Origin: Ruegeria faecimaris | GTDB lineage: Bacteria; Pseudomonadota; Alphaproteobacteria; Rhodobacterales; Rhodobacteraceae | DNA length: 64,000 bases | Assembly: GCF_900182615.1 (NCBI RefSeq) | Contig: NZ_FXTE01000014.1 | Coordinates: 1-64,000, forward strand | Reading direction: 5' to 3' | Shown here: in pieces, positions 8,022-16,023 of the stretch | Layout of the letters: the number at the start of each line of letters is the position of its first letter | How positions within the stretch are numbered: the stretch's first letter is position 1 | Position numbers and translations under genes: made by a program | The notes under the pieces: generated by a model | The model's database searches: none | The model's input: only the letters and a program-made list of their open reading frames with translations | What the model was told of the DNA's origin: nothing

Positions 8022-8480
8022 ATGACACAACAGAGAGATTCCGCGACCGAGGCGCGTAAGACCTGGATGGGCCTGCTGGCCCGCGCGCCAGATGACGCCA
8101 CGTTGGCGCTGTGGGAGGGCCTCACGGACCGTCCCGGCTTTGAATGGCTGCGCAGCCCCGAAGTGGGCGGCGTGATGGTGCGCGGACGTACCGGCGCCAC
8201 CGGGGCGCCGTTCAACCTGGGTGAAATGACGGTCACGCGCTGCTCGGTGGTCTTGCAGGATGGCACGGTTGGACATGGCTATGTTCAGGGCCGGTCAAAG
8301 CCCAAGGCCGAAGCTGCAGCTGTGATTGATGCGATGATGCAGACTGCGGCAGCAGACCATGTGCAGGAAAACCTGCTCGGTCCGCTGGAACAGAAAATGC
8401 AGGCGGTCAAAATCGCGCGGGCGGCAAAGGCGGCGGCAACCAAAGTAGAATTCTTCACGCTGGTTCGGGGAGAAGATTGA
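8022..8480 (+). CDS. phnG: C-P lyase core subunit PhnG
   Basis: Subunit of the PhnGHIJ core complex, which with PhnI helps attach the phosphonate to the C1 of ATP ribose, displacing adenine. The 152 residues are the usual length. The N-terminal ARKTWMGLLARAP and central GEMTVTRCSVVL and GHGYVQGR segments are typical of PhnG. The ATG at 8022 has AAGAGG upstream and is preferred over an ATG at 7983 that lies in the operator. The stop overlaps the phnH start (TGATG). Confidence 0.95.
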   Translation: MTQQRDSATEARKTWMGLLARAPDDATLALWEGLTDRPGFEWLRSPEVGGVMVRGRTGATGAPFNLGEMTVTRCSVVLQDGTVGHGYVQGRSKPKAEAAAVIDAMMQTAAADHVQENLLGPLEQKMQAVKIARAAKAAATKVEFFTLVRGED

Positions 8481-9055
8481 TGACTGCGCAAACTCAATTC
8501 TCGGGCGGGTTCCAGAACATACCGGTTGATTCCGCACATGCTTTTCGCGAGGCGATGACGGTGATGGCACGCCCAGGCGAAATCCGCAGCCTGTCAGGGG
8601 CCGTGCCCCCAGCGCCTTTGTCGGTAGCAGCGGGCACCTTGTTGCTGACTTTATGCGACCCGGAAACCAAGGTACATCTGGCGGGTGAGCTCGACACCGA
8701 CGCTCTGCGCGAATGGCTGACCTTCCACACCGGCGCGCCGCTGGTTCCTGCTGCCGAGGCAGATTTCGCCGTCGGCACTTGGGGCGAAATTGGTGGGCTG
8801 GATCGCTATCGTATCGGAACTGCCGAGTATCCGGATCGGTCAACCACTCTGATTGTTGAGCGTGACAGCCTGGATCAGTCCGGTGCCATTTTGCACGGTC
8901 CCGGTATCAAGCAGTGCGCAGGCTTGAACCTACCCGATATCCCTGCGTTGCAACGTAATGCGGCTCTTTTCCCTTTGGGATGTGACTTCTTCTTTACCTG
9001 CGGTGACAAGGTCGCGGCCCTGCCGCGCAGTACCCAGATCAGCGCGGAGGGTTAA
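8480..9055 (+). CDS. phnH: C-P lyase core subunit PhnH
   Basis: A 191-residue PhnH. The family fold is a PLP-transferase-like fold without cofactor, and it dimerises inside the PhnGHIJ complex. Recognisable are the N-terminal FREAMTVMARPG and the central LTLCDPETKVHL block, then FTCGDKVAALPR near the C-terminus. It shares one base with the phnG stop and is followed three bases later by phnI, so the core genes are translationally coupled. Confidence 0.95.
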   Translation: MTAQTQFSGGFQNIPVDSAHAFREAMTVMARPGEIRSLSGAVPPAPLSVAAGTLLLTLCDPETKVHLAGELDTDALREWLTFHTGAPLVPAAEADFAVGTWGEIGGLDRYRIGTAEYPDRSTTLIVERDSLDQSGAILHGPGIKQCAGLNLPDIPALQRNAALFPLGCDFFFTCGDKVAALPRSTQISAEG

Positions 9056-9058
9056 GCG

Positions 9059-10150
9059 ATGTATGTTGCCGTCAAAGGAGGCGAAAAGGCGATTGAGAAT
9101 GCCCATGCCTGGTTGGCCGAAGAGCGCCGAGGCGCCCCGGATGTGGCCGAGCTTAGCCTGGTCCAGATCCGGGAGCAGCTGAGCCTGGCGGTGAACCGGG
9201 TGATGGCAGAAGGATCGCTGTATGATCCGGACCTTGCCGCACTGGCGATCAAACAGGCGCGTGGCGATCTGATCGAAGCGATCTTTCTGATCCGCGCCTA
9301 TCGCACGACGTTGCCGCGTTTCGGTTATTCCGAACCGGTTGAAACGGGCAATATGGCCTGTGACCGTCGGATATCGGCGACGTTCAAGGATGCGCCGGGC
9401 GGGCAGGTGCTGGGCCCGACATTCGACTACACCCACCGCCTGCTAGATTTCAAACTGGCTGCGGATGGCGAAACTCTACCCGCGCCCGAAGGTACGGCGC
9501 GACACGAGCCGACCCCGCATATCACCGAATTTCTCAAGGGTGAGGATATTATTCAGGACGAGCCGGTCAGCGATGCTACGCCCGGCGACCTGACCCGCGA
9601 ACCGCTGGAGTTTCCGGCGGACCGTCCGCTGCGGTTGCAATCGCTGGCGCGCGGGGATGAGGGGTTTGTGCTGGGCATGGCCTATTCGACTCAGCGCGGC
9701 TATGCCCGCAACCACGCCTTTGTTGGCGAGCTGCGGATCGGCAAGGTCGCGGTCGAAATGGACATTCCCGAACTGGGCTTTGCCATCGAGATCGGCGAAG
9801 TCGAGTTGACCGAATGTGAGACGGTGAACCAGTTCCAAGGCTCAAAGACTGAGCCGCCACAGTTTACACGCGGCTATGGGCTCGTCTTTGGCCAGTCTGA
9901 ACGTAAATCCATCGCCATGGCTCTGGTCGACCGAGCGCTGCGGTGGGAGGAGCTGGGCGAGGACAATCTGGGCGCACCTGCACAGGACGAGGAATTTGTC
10001 CTGAGCCACTCAGACAATATTCAGGCAACCGGTTTCCTCGAACATATCAAGCTGCCGCATTACGTGGATTTTCAATCCGAACTGGAACTGGTGCGCAAGC
10101 TGCGCCGCGAGGCCGAGGAACGGACTGCATCGAGGGAGGCTGCGGAATGA
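9059..10150 (+). CDS. phnI: C-P lyase core subunit PhnI
   Basis: The nucleosidase-type subunit, which with PhnGHL forms alpha-D-ribose 1-phosphonate 5-triphosphate from ATP and a phosphonate. The 363 residues are normal. Typical segments are the N-terminal MYVAVKGGEKAIENAH, RGYARNHAFVGELRIG and the TGFLEHIKLPHYVDFQSELE block near the end. The start has a GGAGGG site. Unusually, phnJ does not follow directly; about 260 bases with a small antisense ORF intervene. Confidence 0.96.
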   Translation: MYVAVKGGEKAIENAHAWLAEERRGAPDVAELSLVQIREQLSLAVNRVMAEGSLYDPDLAALAIKQARGDLIEAIFLIRAYRTTLPRFGYSEPVETGNMACDRRISATFKDAPGGQVLGPTFDYTHRLLDFKLAADGETLPAPEGTARHEPTPHITEFLKGEDIIQDEPVSDATPGDLTREPLEFPADRPLRLQSLARGDEGFVLGMAYSTQRGYARNHAFVGELRIGKVAVEMDIPELGFAIEIGEVELTECETVNQFQGSKTEPPQFTRGYGLVFGQSERKSIAMALVDRALRWEELGEDNLGAPAQDEEFVLSHSDNIQATGFLEHIKLPHYVDFQSELELVRKLRREAEERTASREAAE

Positions 10151-10167
10151 GCTCTGTACGCTTTGCC

Positions 10168-10380
10168 CTACAGGCTCGTCCTACGGTTCAAAAACCAGTC
10201 GTTGCCCTGATTGGGCGATTTCCTGCCGAATGCTTCGCGCGAATTCACGATTTCAAGCGATTCCCATTCGCACGAAAGGTCGCGGGCCATAGCCCCGAGG
10301 CGCCACTTTGCGCGAAAATTGCGCCAGATAAAATAGAGCATAATCGCCAAAAAGAGCGAACAAATACCAAGTACGTCCAT
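10168..10380 (-). CDS. Small antisense single-span membrane protein (putative)
   Basis: A 70-residue reading frame on the strand opposite to the phn genes fills the phnI-phnJ gap. It begins with a hydrophobic helix (residues about 4-19) followed at once by RNFRAKWR, a positive-inside pattern, then a polar tail. Its codons look ordinary for this genome, whereas the plus-strand frame in the same gap uses many rare codons. No clear ribosome-binding site precedes the ATG. I recognise no family. It may be a real small membrane protein inserted into the operon, or chance. Confidence 0.4.
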   Translation of the reverse strand: MDVLGICSLFLAIMLYFIWRNFRAKWRLGAMARDLSCEWESLEIVNSREAFGRKSPNQGNDWFLNRRTSL

Positions 10381-10411
10381 AAAAACACCAGAAACAAAAT
10401 AGTTACATCAA

Positions 10412-11272
10412 ATGACTGAATATAACTTCGCATATCTGGACGAACAAACCAAGCGGATGATCCGTCGGGCGATCCTCAAGGGGTTGGCTATTCCCGGATA
10501 TCAGGTGCCATTTGCCAGCCGAGAGATGCCGATGCCTTATGGCTGGGGTACCGGAGGCGTGCAGGTATCTGCCGCAACTTTGACCCCGGACGATACGTTC
10601 AAGGTGATTGATCAGGGCGCGGATGATACGACCAATGCCGTGTCTATCCGTAAGTTTTTCGAGAATACGGCGGGCGTCGCCACCACCGAGGAAACCGAGA
10701 AGGCGACGGTCATCCAGACCCGCCACCGCATCCCCGAGGCGAAGCTGCGCGCGGATCAGATTCTTGTCTATCAAGTGCCGATCCCGGAACCGCTGCGGTT
10801 TCTGGAACCGCGCGAGACCGAGACACGCAAGATGCACAGCCTCGAAGAATACGGGTTGATGCACGTGAAACTGTACGAAGACATCAGCCAGCATGGTGCG
10901 ATCTCAACCGCTTATGCTTATCCTGTGATGGTCTCGGACCGTTATGTGATGGACCCGTCCCCCATCCCGAAATTCGACAACCCAAAGCTTGAGATGGACG
11001 CGATCCAGCTGTTTGGCGCGGGCCGCGAGCAACGTATCTACGCGGTGCCACCGCATACCAAGGTCGTCAGCCTCGATTTCCAGGACTACCCGTTCGAGGC
11101 CACCAAGGCCGACCATCCCTGTGATCTGTGCGGGGCCGAGGACAGCTATCTGGATGAAGTCATCATGGATGATGCAGGCACTCGCATGTTTGTTTGCTCG
11201 GACACTGATTATTGCCGGTCGCGCCGCGAGGCGGGCCATGTGGGCCGTTTGGCCAGAGAGGATGCCGCATGA
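10412..11272 (+). CDS. phnJ: C-P lyase catalytic subunit PhnJ
   Basis: Radical-SAM enzyme that cleaves the carbon-phosphorus bond of ribose 1-phosphonate 5-phosphate, releasing the alkane and a cyclic phosphate. The 286 residues carry the four cysteines that match the iron-sulfur and catalytic positions of the family: C237, C240, C262 and C268 (HPCDLCGAE and VCSDTDYC). The conserved glycine-rich MPYGWGTGG segment lies near residue 41. It is separated from phnI by about 260 bases, but its stop overlaps the next gene's start (ATGA). Confidence 0.97.
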   Translation: MTEYNFAYLDEQTKRMIRRAILKGLAIPGYQVPFASREMPMPYGWGTGGVQVSAATLTPDDTFKVIDQGADDTTNAVSIRKFFENTAGVATTEETEKATVIQTRHRIPEAKLRADQILVYQVPIPEPLRFLEPRETETRKMHSLEEYGLMHVKLYEDISQHGAISTAYAYPVMVSDRYVMDPSPIPKFDNPKLEMDAIQLFGAGREQRIYAVPPHTKVVSLDFQDYPFEATKADHPCDLCGAEDSYLDEVIMDDAGTRMFVCSDTDYCRSRREAGHVGRLAREDAA

Positions 11273-11673
11273 AACGAGAAGATGTGCTTGGAATTGACCA
11301 CCTTGGCCTTACGGTTTCGGACCTCGACGCCACGCGGACGTTCTTTGTCGATGCGCTGGGTTGGGAGGTCTTCGGCAGCAATCCGGATTATCCGGCGGTT
11401 TATGTGACCAATGGCGCGGCGAAGCTGACGCTTTGGCAGCAAAAAGGCACGGGGTTACAGGGGTTTGACCGGCACAAGAACGTCGGGTTGCATCATGTTG
11501 CCTTGAAGGTTCCCGATGAAGAAGCGCTGACTGCGGTTTTCGATGCGGTCAAAGACTGGCCTGCCGTCGTTGTCGAGTTTGCACCTGAACCCTCGGGTTC
11601 AGGTCCGAAACTCCATTTCATGATCCTAGAGCCGGGCGGCAATCGGATCGAGTTTTCATATGACCCAAGGTGA
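11269..11673 (+). CDS. VOC-superfamily (glyoxalase-like) protein in the phn operon
   Basis: A 134-residue vicinal-oxygen-chelate protein made of two beta-alpha-beta-beta-beta modules. Likely metal ligands are H11 (IDHLGL), H75 or H76 (GLHHVALKV) and E128 (NRIEF). The family includes glyoxalases, extradiol dioxygenases, epimerases and fosfomycin-resistance enzymes. The sequence does not reveal which reaction applies. The ATG at 11269 overlaps the phnJ stop by four bases and the gene sits between phnJ and phnK, so a role in phosphonate handling is likely. An upstream in-frame ATG at 11212 lies within phnJ and is rejected. Confidence 0.88.
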   Translation: MKREDVLGIDHLGLTVSDLDATRTFFVDALGWEVFGSNPDYPAVYVTNGAAKLTLWQQKGTGLQGFDRHKNVGLHHVALKVPDEEALTAVFDAVKDWPAVVVEFAPEPSGSGPKLHFMILEPGGNRIEFSYDPR

Positions 11674-11678
11674 ATGAA

Positions 11679-12449
11679 ATGACACCGCTGCTGAGTGTAC
11701 AGGATATCAGAAAATCCTACGGGGCCCGTATCGGCTGTACCGATGTGAGTTTTGATCTCTATCCCGGCGAGGTGATGGGGATCGTGGGTGAGAGTGGTTC
11801 GGGCAAGTCAACCCTGCTGAACTGTCTGGCGGGTCATCTGGTGCCGGATGCGGGGCGGGTGATCTTTGACACTCGTGCAGACGGTCCGGTGGATACCGTG
11901 ACCATGTCGGAACCTGAACGCCGGATGCTGAGCCGCACCGATTGGGCATTCGTGCACCAACATGCGCGCGATGGCTTGCGTATGTCTGTCAGTGCAGGCG
12001 GAAATATCGGCGAACGACTGATGGCCGTAGGTGGCCGCCACTATGGCGATATCCGCGACAAGGCGATCGACTGGCTGGGCCGGGTTGAGATCGAAGCGGA
12101 GCGGGTTGATGATCGTCCGACCGCGTTTTCCGGTGGCATGCAGCAGCGCCTGCAGATCGCGCGGAATCTGGTGACCGGCCCCAGGCTGGTCTTCATGGAT
12201 GAACCGACTGGTGGTCTGGACGTCTCGGTACAGGCTCGCCTGTTGGACCTGTTGCGCGGGTTGGTTCGGGAAATGGGGCTGAGCGCCATCATTGTCACCC
12301 ATGATCTTGCCGTTGTCCGTCTGCTGGCGGATCGGCTGATGGTGATGAAAAGCGGTCATGTGGTCGAGGCCGGATTGACTGATCAGGTTCTGGACGATCC
12401 GCAGCATGCCTATACGCAACTGCTGGTGTCCAGCGTGTTGCAGGTATGA
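11679..12449 (+). CDS. phnK: C-P lyase accessory ATP-binding protein PhnK
   Basis: ABC-type ATPase that docks on the PhnGHIJ core rather than on a membrane permease. It carries Walker A GESGSGKST, an unusual Q-loop VHQHARDGL typical of PhnK, signature FSGGMQQRLQ and Walker B LVFMDEPTGGLDVS. A GTG at 11670 overlaps the VOC stop, but the ATG at 11679 has AAGGTGA at better spacing and is chosen, giving 256 residues. It overlaps the frame of phnL. Confidence 0.94.
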   Translation: MTPLLSVQDIRKSYGARIGCTDVSFDLYPGEVMGIVGESGSGKSTLLNCLAGHLVPDAGRVIFDTRADGPVDTVTMSEPERRMLSRTDWAFVHQHARDGLRMSVSAGGNIGERLMAVGGRHYGDIRDKAIDWLGRVEIEAERVDDRPTAFSGGMQQRLQIARNLVTGPRLVFMDEPTGGLDVSVQARLLDLLRGLVREMGLSAIIVTHDLAVVRLLADRLMVMKSGHVVEAGLTDQVLDDPQHAYTQLLVSSVLQV

Positions 12450-12460
12450 GGGCCGGGACA

Positions 12461-13144
12461 ATGATTGAACTGAACAATGTCAGCAAAAGCTTTACCCTGC
12501 ACAATCAGGGGAGCGCGGTGATCCCGGTCATGCAGGGCGCTACGCTCAGGGTTGAACCGGGTGAGTGTGTGGCGCTGACCGGCGCGTCGGGGGCAGGTAA
12601 ATCCACCTTGATGCGGGTGATCTATGGCAACTATCTGGCTGCCTCGGGCCAGGTTCTGGTCGGTGGTTTAGACGTTGCCAAGGCTGAACCGCGCGAGATC
12701 TTGACCCTGCGGCGCGAAACGCTGGGCTATGTCAGCCAGTTCCTGCGTGTTGTGCCCAGAGTGCCGACGCTTGAGGTCGTGGCCGAGCCGCTTCTTGCCG
12801 TTGGTTGCGATAAACAGAAGGCACTGGACAAGGCTGCGGGTCTGCTCGAGCGTCTGAATATTCCTGAACGGCTCTGGCCCCTTAGTCCGACGACTTTTTC
12901 GGGCGGCGAACAGCAGCGCGTGAACATCGCGCGCGGCTTTGCCCATGAATACCCGGCCATGCTGCTGGATGAACCCACAGCCAGTTTGGATGCGCTGAAT
13001 CGCGAAACCGTCCTGTCCCTGATCCTTGAGGCGAAAGAGCGCGGAACGGCGATTATCGGCATCTTCCATGATGTTGACGGGCGGAAGCAGGTTTGCGATC
13101 GCGAGATCAACGTTTCGCAATTCACGCCGGGAATTGCGGCATGA
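12461..13144 (+). CDS. phnL: C-P lyase accessory ATP-binding protein PhnL
   Basis: Second ABC-type ATPase of the pathway, which PhnI needs for the nucleophilic attack on ATP. Motifs are Walker A GASGAGKST, Q-loop YVSQFLRVVPRV, signature FSGGEQQRVN and Walker B MLLDEPTASLDA. The ATG at 12461 has GAGGG eight bases before it. An ATG at 12446 that overlaps phnK is possible but has no ribosome site. The length of 227 residues is typical. It overlaps phnN by four bases. Confidence 0.94.
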   Translation: MIELNNVSKSFTLHNQGSAVIPVMQGATLRVEPGECVALTGASGAGKSTLMRVIYGNYLAASGQVLVGGLDVAKAEPREILTLRRETLGYVSQFLRVVPRVPTLEVVAEPLLAVGCDKQKALDKAAGLLERLNIPERLWPLSPTTFSGGEQQRVNIARGFAHEYPAMLLDEPTASLDALNRETVLSLILEAKERGTAIIGIFHDVDGRKQVCDREINVSQFTPGIAA

Positions 13145-13689
13145 CGCTTGCCCCGGTCATAGCGGTTGTCGGTCCGTCAGGTGTCGGCAAAGACAGTGTG
13201 ATTGAGGCGTTGGAAGCCCGCGCAAAAGGTATCCAGCGGCTGCGCCGTGTCGTCACCCGCCCCGAAGGCGAAGCGGGGGAAGATTTCAGACGGGTCACAG
13301 ATGACGCGTTTCGACAGATGGAAGGTGAGGGCGCATTCGCGCTCAGCTGGCATGCACATGGGTTGCTCTATGGTGTGCCGAAAGAGATCGCGCAGCAACG
13401 TCAGGTGGCGGAGGCAGTTCTGGTCAACCTGTCGCGTGCTGTGTTGTTGCAGGCGCAAGAGATCTTTGGCGACCTGATTGTTATCTCGTTGACTGCAGAC
13501 GCGAGCGTTCTAGAGCAACGCTTGTCATTGCGCGGGCGCGAAAGTGACAGCGAACAGGCGCGTCGGTTGGGCCAGGCCAAGACCCCTTTGCCTAAGGGGC
13601 TGGTCCGGGTGATCGAGGTCGACAATTCTGGTGCTCTGCAGGATACGGTGGCCAAAATTTTGTCCCGCCTTCAGTTGGAAAGCGCATAG
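13141..13689 (+). CDS. phnN: Ribose 1,5-bisphosphate phosphokinase PhnN
   Basis: Guanylate-kinase-like enzyme converting ribose 1,5-bisphosphate to PRPP, the step that recycles the ribose after C-P cleavage. The P-loop is GPSGVGKDS (about residues 10-18), and the segment RVVTRPEGEAGEDF matches the family's nucleotide-monophosphate lid. The 182 residues are normal. ATG at 13141 overlaps the phnL stop. The 3' end overlaps the convergent 2H-phosphoesterase gene by 19 bases. Confidence 0.93.
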   Translation: MTLAPVIAVVGPSGVGKDSVIEALEARAKGIQRLRRVVTRPEGEAGEDFRRVTDDAFRQMEGEGAFALSWHAHGLLYGVPKEIAQQRQVAEAVLVNLSRAVLLQAQEIFGDLIVISLTADASVLEQRLSLRGRESDSEQARRLGQAKTPLPKGLVRVIEVDNSGALQDTVAKILSRLQLESA

Positions 13690-14354
13690 CGATGGATCAG
13701 GTGAAACCGTCCATCCTCGGCCTCGCCCATCAGGGCCAGATCCGCAATTCGAAAGGGTTTTGGCAAAAGCGGCCCCAGATGGTTTTCCAGGGTGCGCTGG
13801 ACCGAAGCAAGCACGGGCTTGCCCAACCTGCCGCTCAGGGTGATGTGAAACCGAAACGCGTTCAGCACATAAGGGTATCCCCATTTGACCAGGTTGGCGT
13901 CCTGATCCGGTGTCAGTCTGGAGGCGCGGCGATGTTCAAGTTCAGCCGCCGACGGTGGGGACCGGAACATATCAAGCTCTTGAACACAGGCGGCGGCCAA
14001 CGCGTTCAGCGCGGCTGTGTCGCCCAGTGGTCGCAGGGCAAGAAACCGGCCAAGGCGGGCAATCTCAAGACCTTCCATCATGATTGCGCATTGGCTGGCA
14101 GCAAGGGTGGCGCAGGCCTCTTGCAACGCTGTGACGGATTGCCCCTCGCGCAGGCGGAACGGGGGTTTCATGGTCGCGTGCAGCCCGTATTTTCGCGGTA
14201 CCTCCGTAACCGCTGCAACATCCACACCATCCAGCCCAGGATGGGCGACCTCGGTGCCAGCCTCCATGTCCCAGCCCAGCCAACGGGTTGCGAATTGCGT
14301 CCACTCCGCCGTGGCGGGTGGCGCAAAATAGATCGCGTATCGCGTGAATGTCAC
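13671..14354 (-). CDS. 2H-phosphoesterase of the phn operon (DUF1045)
   Basis: A 227-residue protein of the phosphonate-operon DUF1045 family. Two H-x-T motifs, H59-A-T61 (GLHATMK) and H170-I-T172 (FHITLSG), mark it as a member of the 2H phosphoesterase superfamily, which opens cyclic phosphodiesters. C-P lyase yields a cyclic ribose phosphate, normally opened by PhnP. No phnP is in the window, so this enzyme may do that step; that is inference. The start is GTG with a perfect AGGAGG. It is transcribed toward phnN and away from phnM. Confidence 0.88.
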   Translation of the reverse strand: MTFTRYAIYFAPPATAEWTQFATRWLGWDMEAGTEVAHPGLDGVDVAAVTEVPRKYGLHATMKPPFRLREGQSVTALQEACATLAASQCAIMMEGLEIARLGRFLALRPLGDTAALNALAAACVQELDMFRSPPSAAELEHRRASRLTPDQDANLVKWGYPYVLNAFRFHITLSGRLGKPVLASVQRTLENHLGPLLPKPFRIADLALMGEAEDGRFHLIHRYALSN

Positions 14355-14406
14355 ATTGGCCTCCTATTGCGTGGCCTTCCAATACCTCAAACTGTGTGAA
14401 GTTCAG

Positions 14407-15546
14407 ATGACAGAAGAATTGATCCTTGCCAATGCCACGCTGATCCTGCCCGACGAAACCATTAACGGCAGCGTCCGGGTTCAGGGCGACAGCATCACCG
14501 AGATCGATACAGGCGCGGCGGTTCCAAGCGGTGCAATCGATTGTGAGGGTGACTATGTCAGCCCCGGTCTGGTCGAGCTGCACACAGACAATCTGGAACG
14601 TCATATCCAGCCCCGCCCCAAGGTCGACTGGCCCCATGCGGCGGCAATTCTTGCCCATGACGCCGAACTGGCCAGCACGGGCATCACAACCGTGTTCGAT
14701 GCGATGCGCGTCGGGTCGATCCCGACTGGTCCGCGATACAACAAATACGCACGTGGCCTGTCCCGCGAGCTGTGGCAGTTACGAGAGCAAGACGCCTTAA
14801 AAATCAGCCATTTCCTGCATTTGCGGGCCGAGTTGTGTTCAGAAACGCTGGTCGAAGAACTGGATGAATTCGGCCTCGAGGACCGTGTCGGGCTGGTGTC
14901 ACTGATGGACCACACGCCCGGTCAGCGTCAATTCCGCGATATCTCAAAGCTCGAAAGCTATCTGAAAGGAAAGCTGGGGTTGGAGGGCAAGGAATTCCAG
15001 CAGCATGTCGCGGACCTCAAGGCGATGCGGGACAGGAACGGCGAAAAGCACGAGGTGGAAACCGTAAAGGCGGCCAAACGTTTTGGGGCCATGCTGGCCA
15101 GCCATGACGACACCACCCAGGAACAAGTACATGTGTCAGCGGGCCACGGTATCCGGCTGGCCGAATTCCCCACTACCGTCGAAGCGGCGCGGGCTTGCCA
15201 CGATCACGGGATCAAGGTGATGATGGGGGCGCCAAATGTAATCCGGGGCGGGTCACATTCGGGGAATGTGGCCGCCAAAGAACTGGCCGAGCTGGGACAT
15301 CTGGATATTCTGTCTTCGGACTATGTGCCGGCCGCGTTGTTGCTGTCGGCGGCACGGCTGGGCGAGATGTGGGGCAACATGGCCCGTGGACTGCGGACCG
15401 TAACGATGTCCCCGGCGCAGGTGGTCGGGCTGGAAGACCGTGGCGAGCTGCGCGCAGGCGCACGCGCCGACGTCATACGGTTCCGGATGCGTGAAGGCGC
15501 GCCTGCCCTGAACGGAGTGTGGTCGCGAGGGCGACGTGTGGCCTGA
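14407..15546 (+). CDS. phnM: Ribose 1-methylphosphonate 5-triphosphate diphosphatase PhnM
   Basis: Amidohydrolase-superfamily enzyme removing pyrophosphate from the ribose phosphonate triphosphate to give the PhnJ substrate. The diagnostic metal-binding stretch ELHTDNLERH lies near residue 58. The later metal-site segment SHDDTT and the C-terminal LSSDYVPAALL are also present. The 379 residues match the family. The ATG at 14407 is preferred over an upstream in-frame ATG. It is divergent from the DUF1045 gene and its stop abuts the end of the convergent methyltransferase gene (no spacer). Confidence 0.94.
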   Translation: MTEELILANATLILPDETINGSVRVQGDSITEIDTGAAVPSGAIDCEGDYVSPGLVELHTDNLERHIQPRPKVDWPHAAAILAHDAELASTGITTVFDAMRVGSIPTGPRYNKYARGLSRELWQLREQDALKISHFLHLRAELCSETLVEELDEFGLEDRVGLVSLMDHTPGQRQFRDISKLESYLKGKLGLEGKEFQQHVADLKAMRDRNGEKHEVETVKAAKRFGAMLASHDDTTQEQVHVSAGHGIRLAEFPTTVEAARACHDHGIKVMMGAPNVIRGGSHSGNVAAKELAELGHLDILSSDYVPAALLLSAARLGEMWGNMARGLRTVTMSPAQVVGLEDRGELRAGARADVIRFRMREGAPALNGVWSRGRRVA

Positions 15547-16023
15547 TCAGGCCCTGTAAAAAAGGTATCGGTCGGGTGCGATGGTCTCCGGTCCGGTGAT
15601 CTGTTGAAACCCAACCAGTGGTTGGCCGGATATCAGCAGCCCACCGGGCAGCATGACCTGAGCGATCAACGGGCTGAGCATTGCCGCCTCTGCCACGTCA
15701 TCCTGCTTGATACCGCGCCCGAAATCGTAATGTGCCAATGCTATTTTTGGGCCACCGGCTGCTAGTTTCTTTAACATAGGAACCGCTTCGCCCTGCAGAA
15801 AATCCTCGGCCGGAGGGGTGCTCGACGGGTGGCACTGTAAAACCCTGTCCATGACCCAGATGCGCCGGTCTGGTAGAATTTCACGTAGGTGATCATAGGT
15901 GCGGCCATTCCCCAAACCCATGTCCAGTATATCGCCGCTCGTATCTGTAATCTGATCAACCGCCCAGTTCAGCCCGTCGCGTTGGGCCGTCAGGCGGCGC
16001 AGCATTGAATCCAATCGGCTCAT
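15547..16023 (-). CDS. Small class I SAM-dependent methyltransferase
   Basis: A 158-residue Rossmann methyltransferase, apparently of the Methyltransf_17 type. The SAM loop is DMGLGNGRTYDHL (about residues 34-46), with an acidic position after strand two (WVMDR). A closely related gene is at 32328-32825; both share GNGRTY, HPxSTPP and a C-terminal FYR/IYR motif. It is the last gene of a seven-gene glycan-type operon, overlapping the preceding gene by four bases. The substrate is unknown; a sugar or lipid intermediate is a guess from context. Confidence 0.82.
   Translation of the reverse strand: MSRLDSMLRRLTAQRDGLNWAVDQITDTSGDILDMGLGNGRTYDHLREILPDRRIWVMDRVLQCHPSSTPPAEDFLQGEAVPMLKKLAAGGPKIALAHYDFGRGIKQDDVAEAAMLSPLIAQVMLPGGLLISGQPLVGFQQITGPETIAPDRYLFYRA

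Noticed and set aside
10147..10419. Plus-strand frame of 90 codons overlapping the phnI stop and phnJ start
   Set aside because: The overlaps look operon-like, but rare codons (CGA, ATA, AGA), the lack of any domain and the more natural antisense frame make it less likely than the minus-strand ORF.
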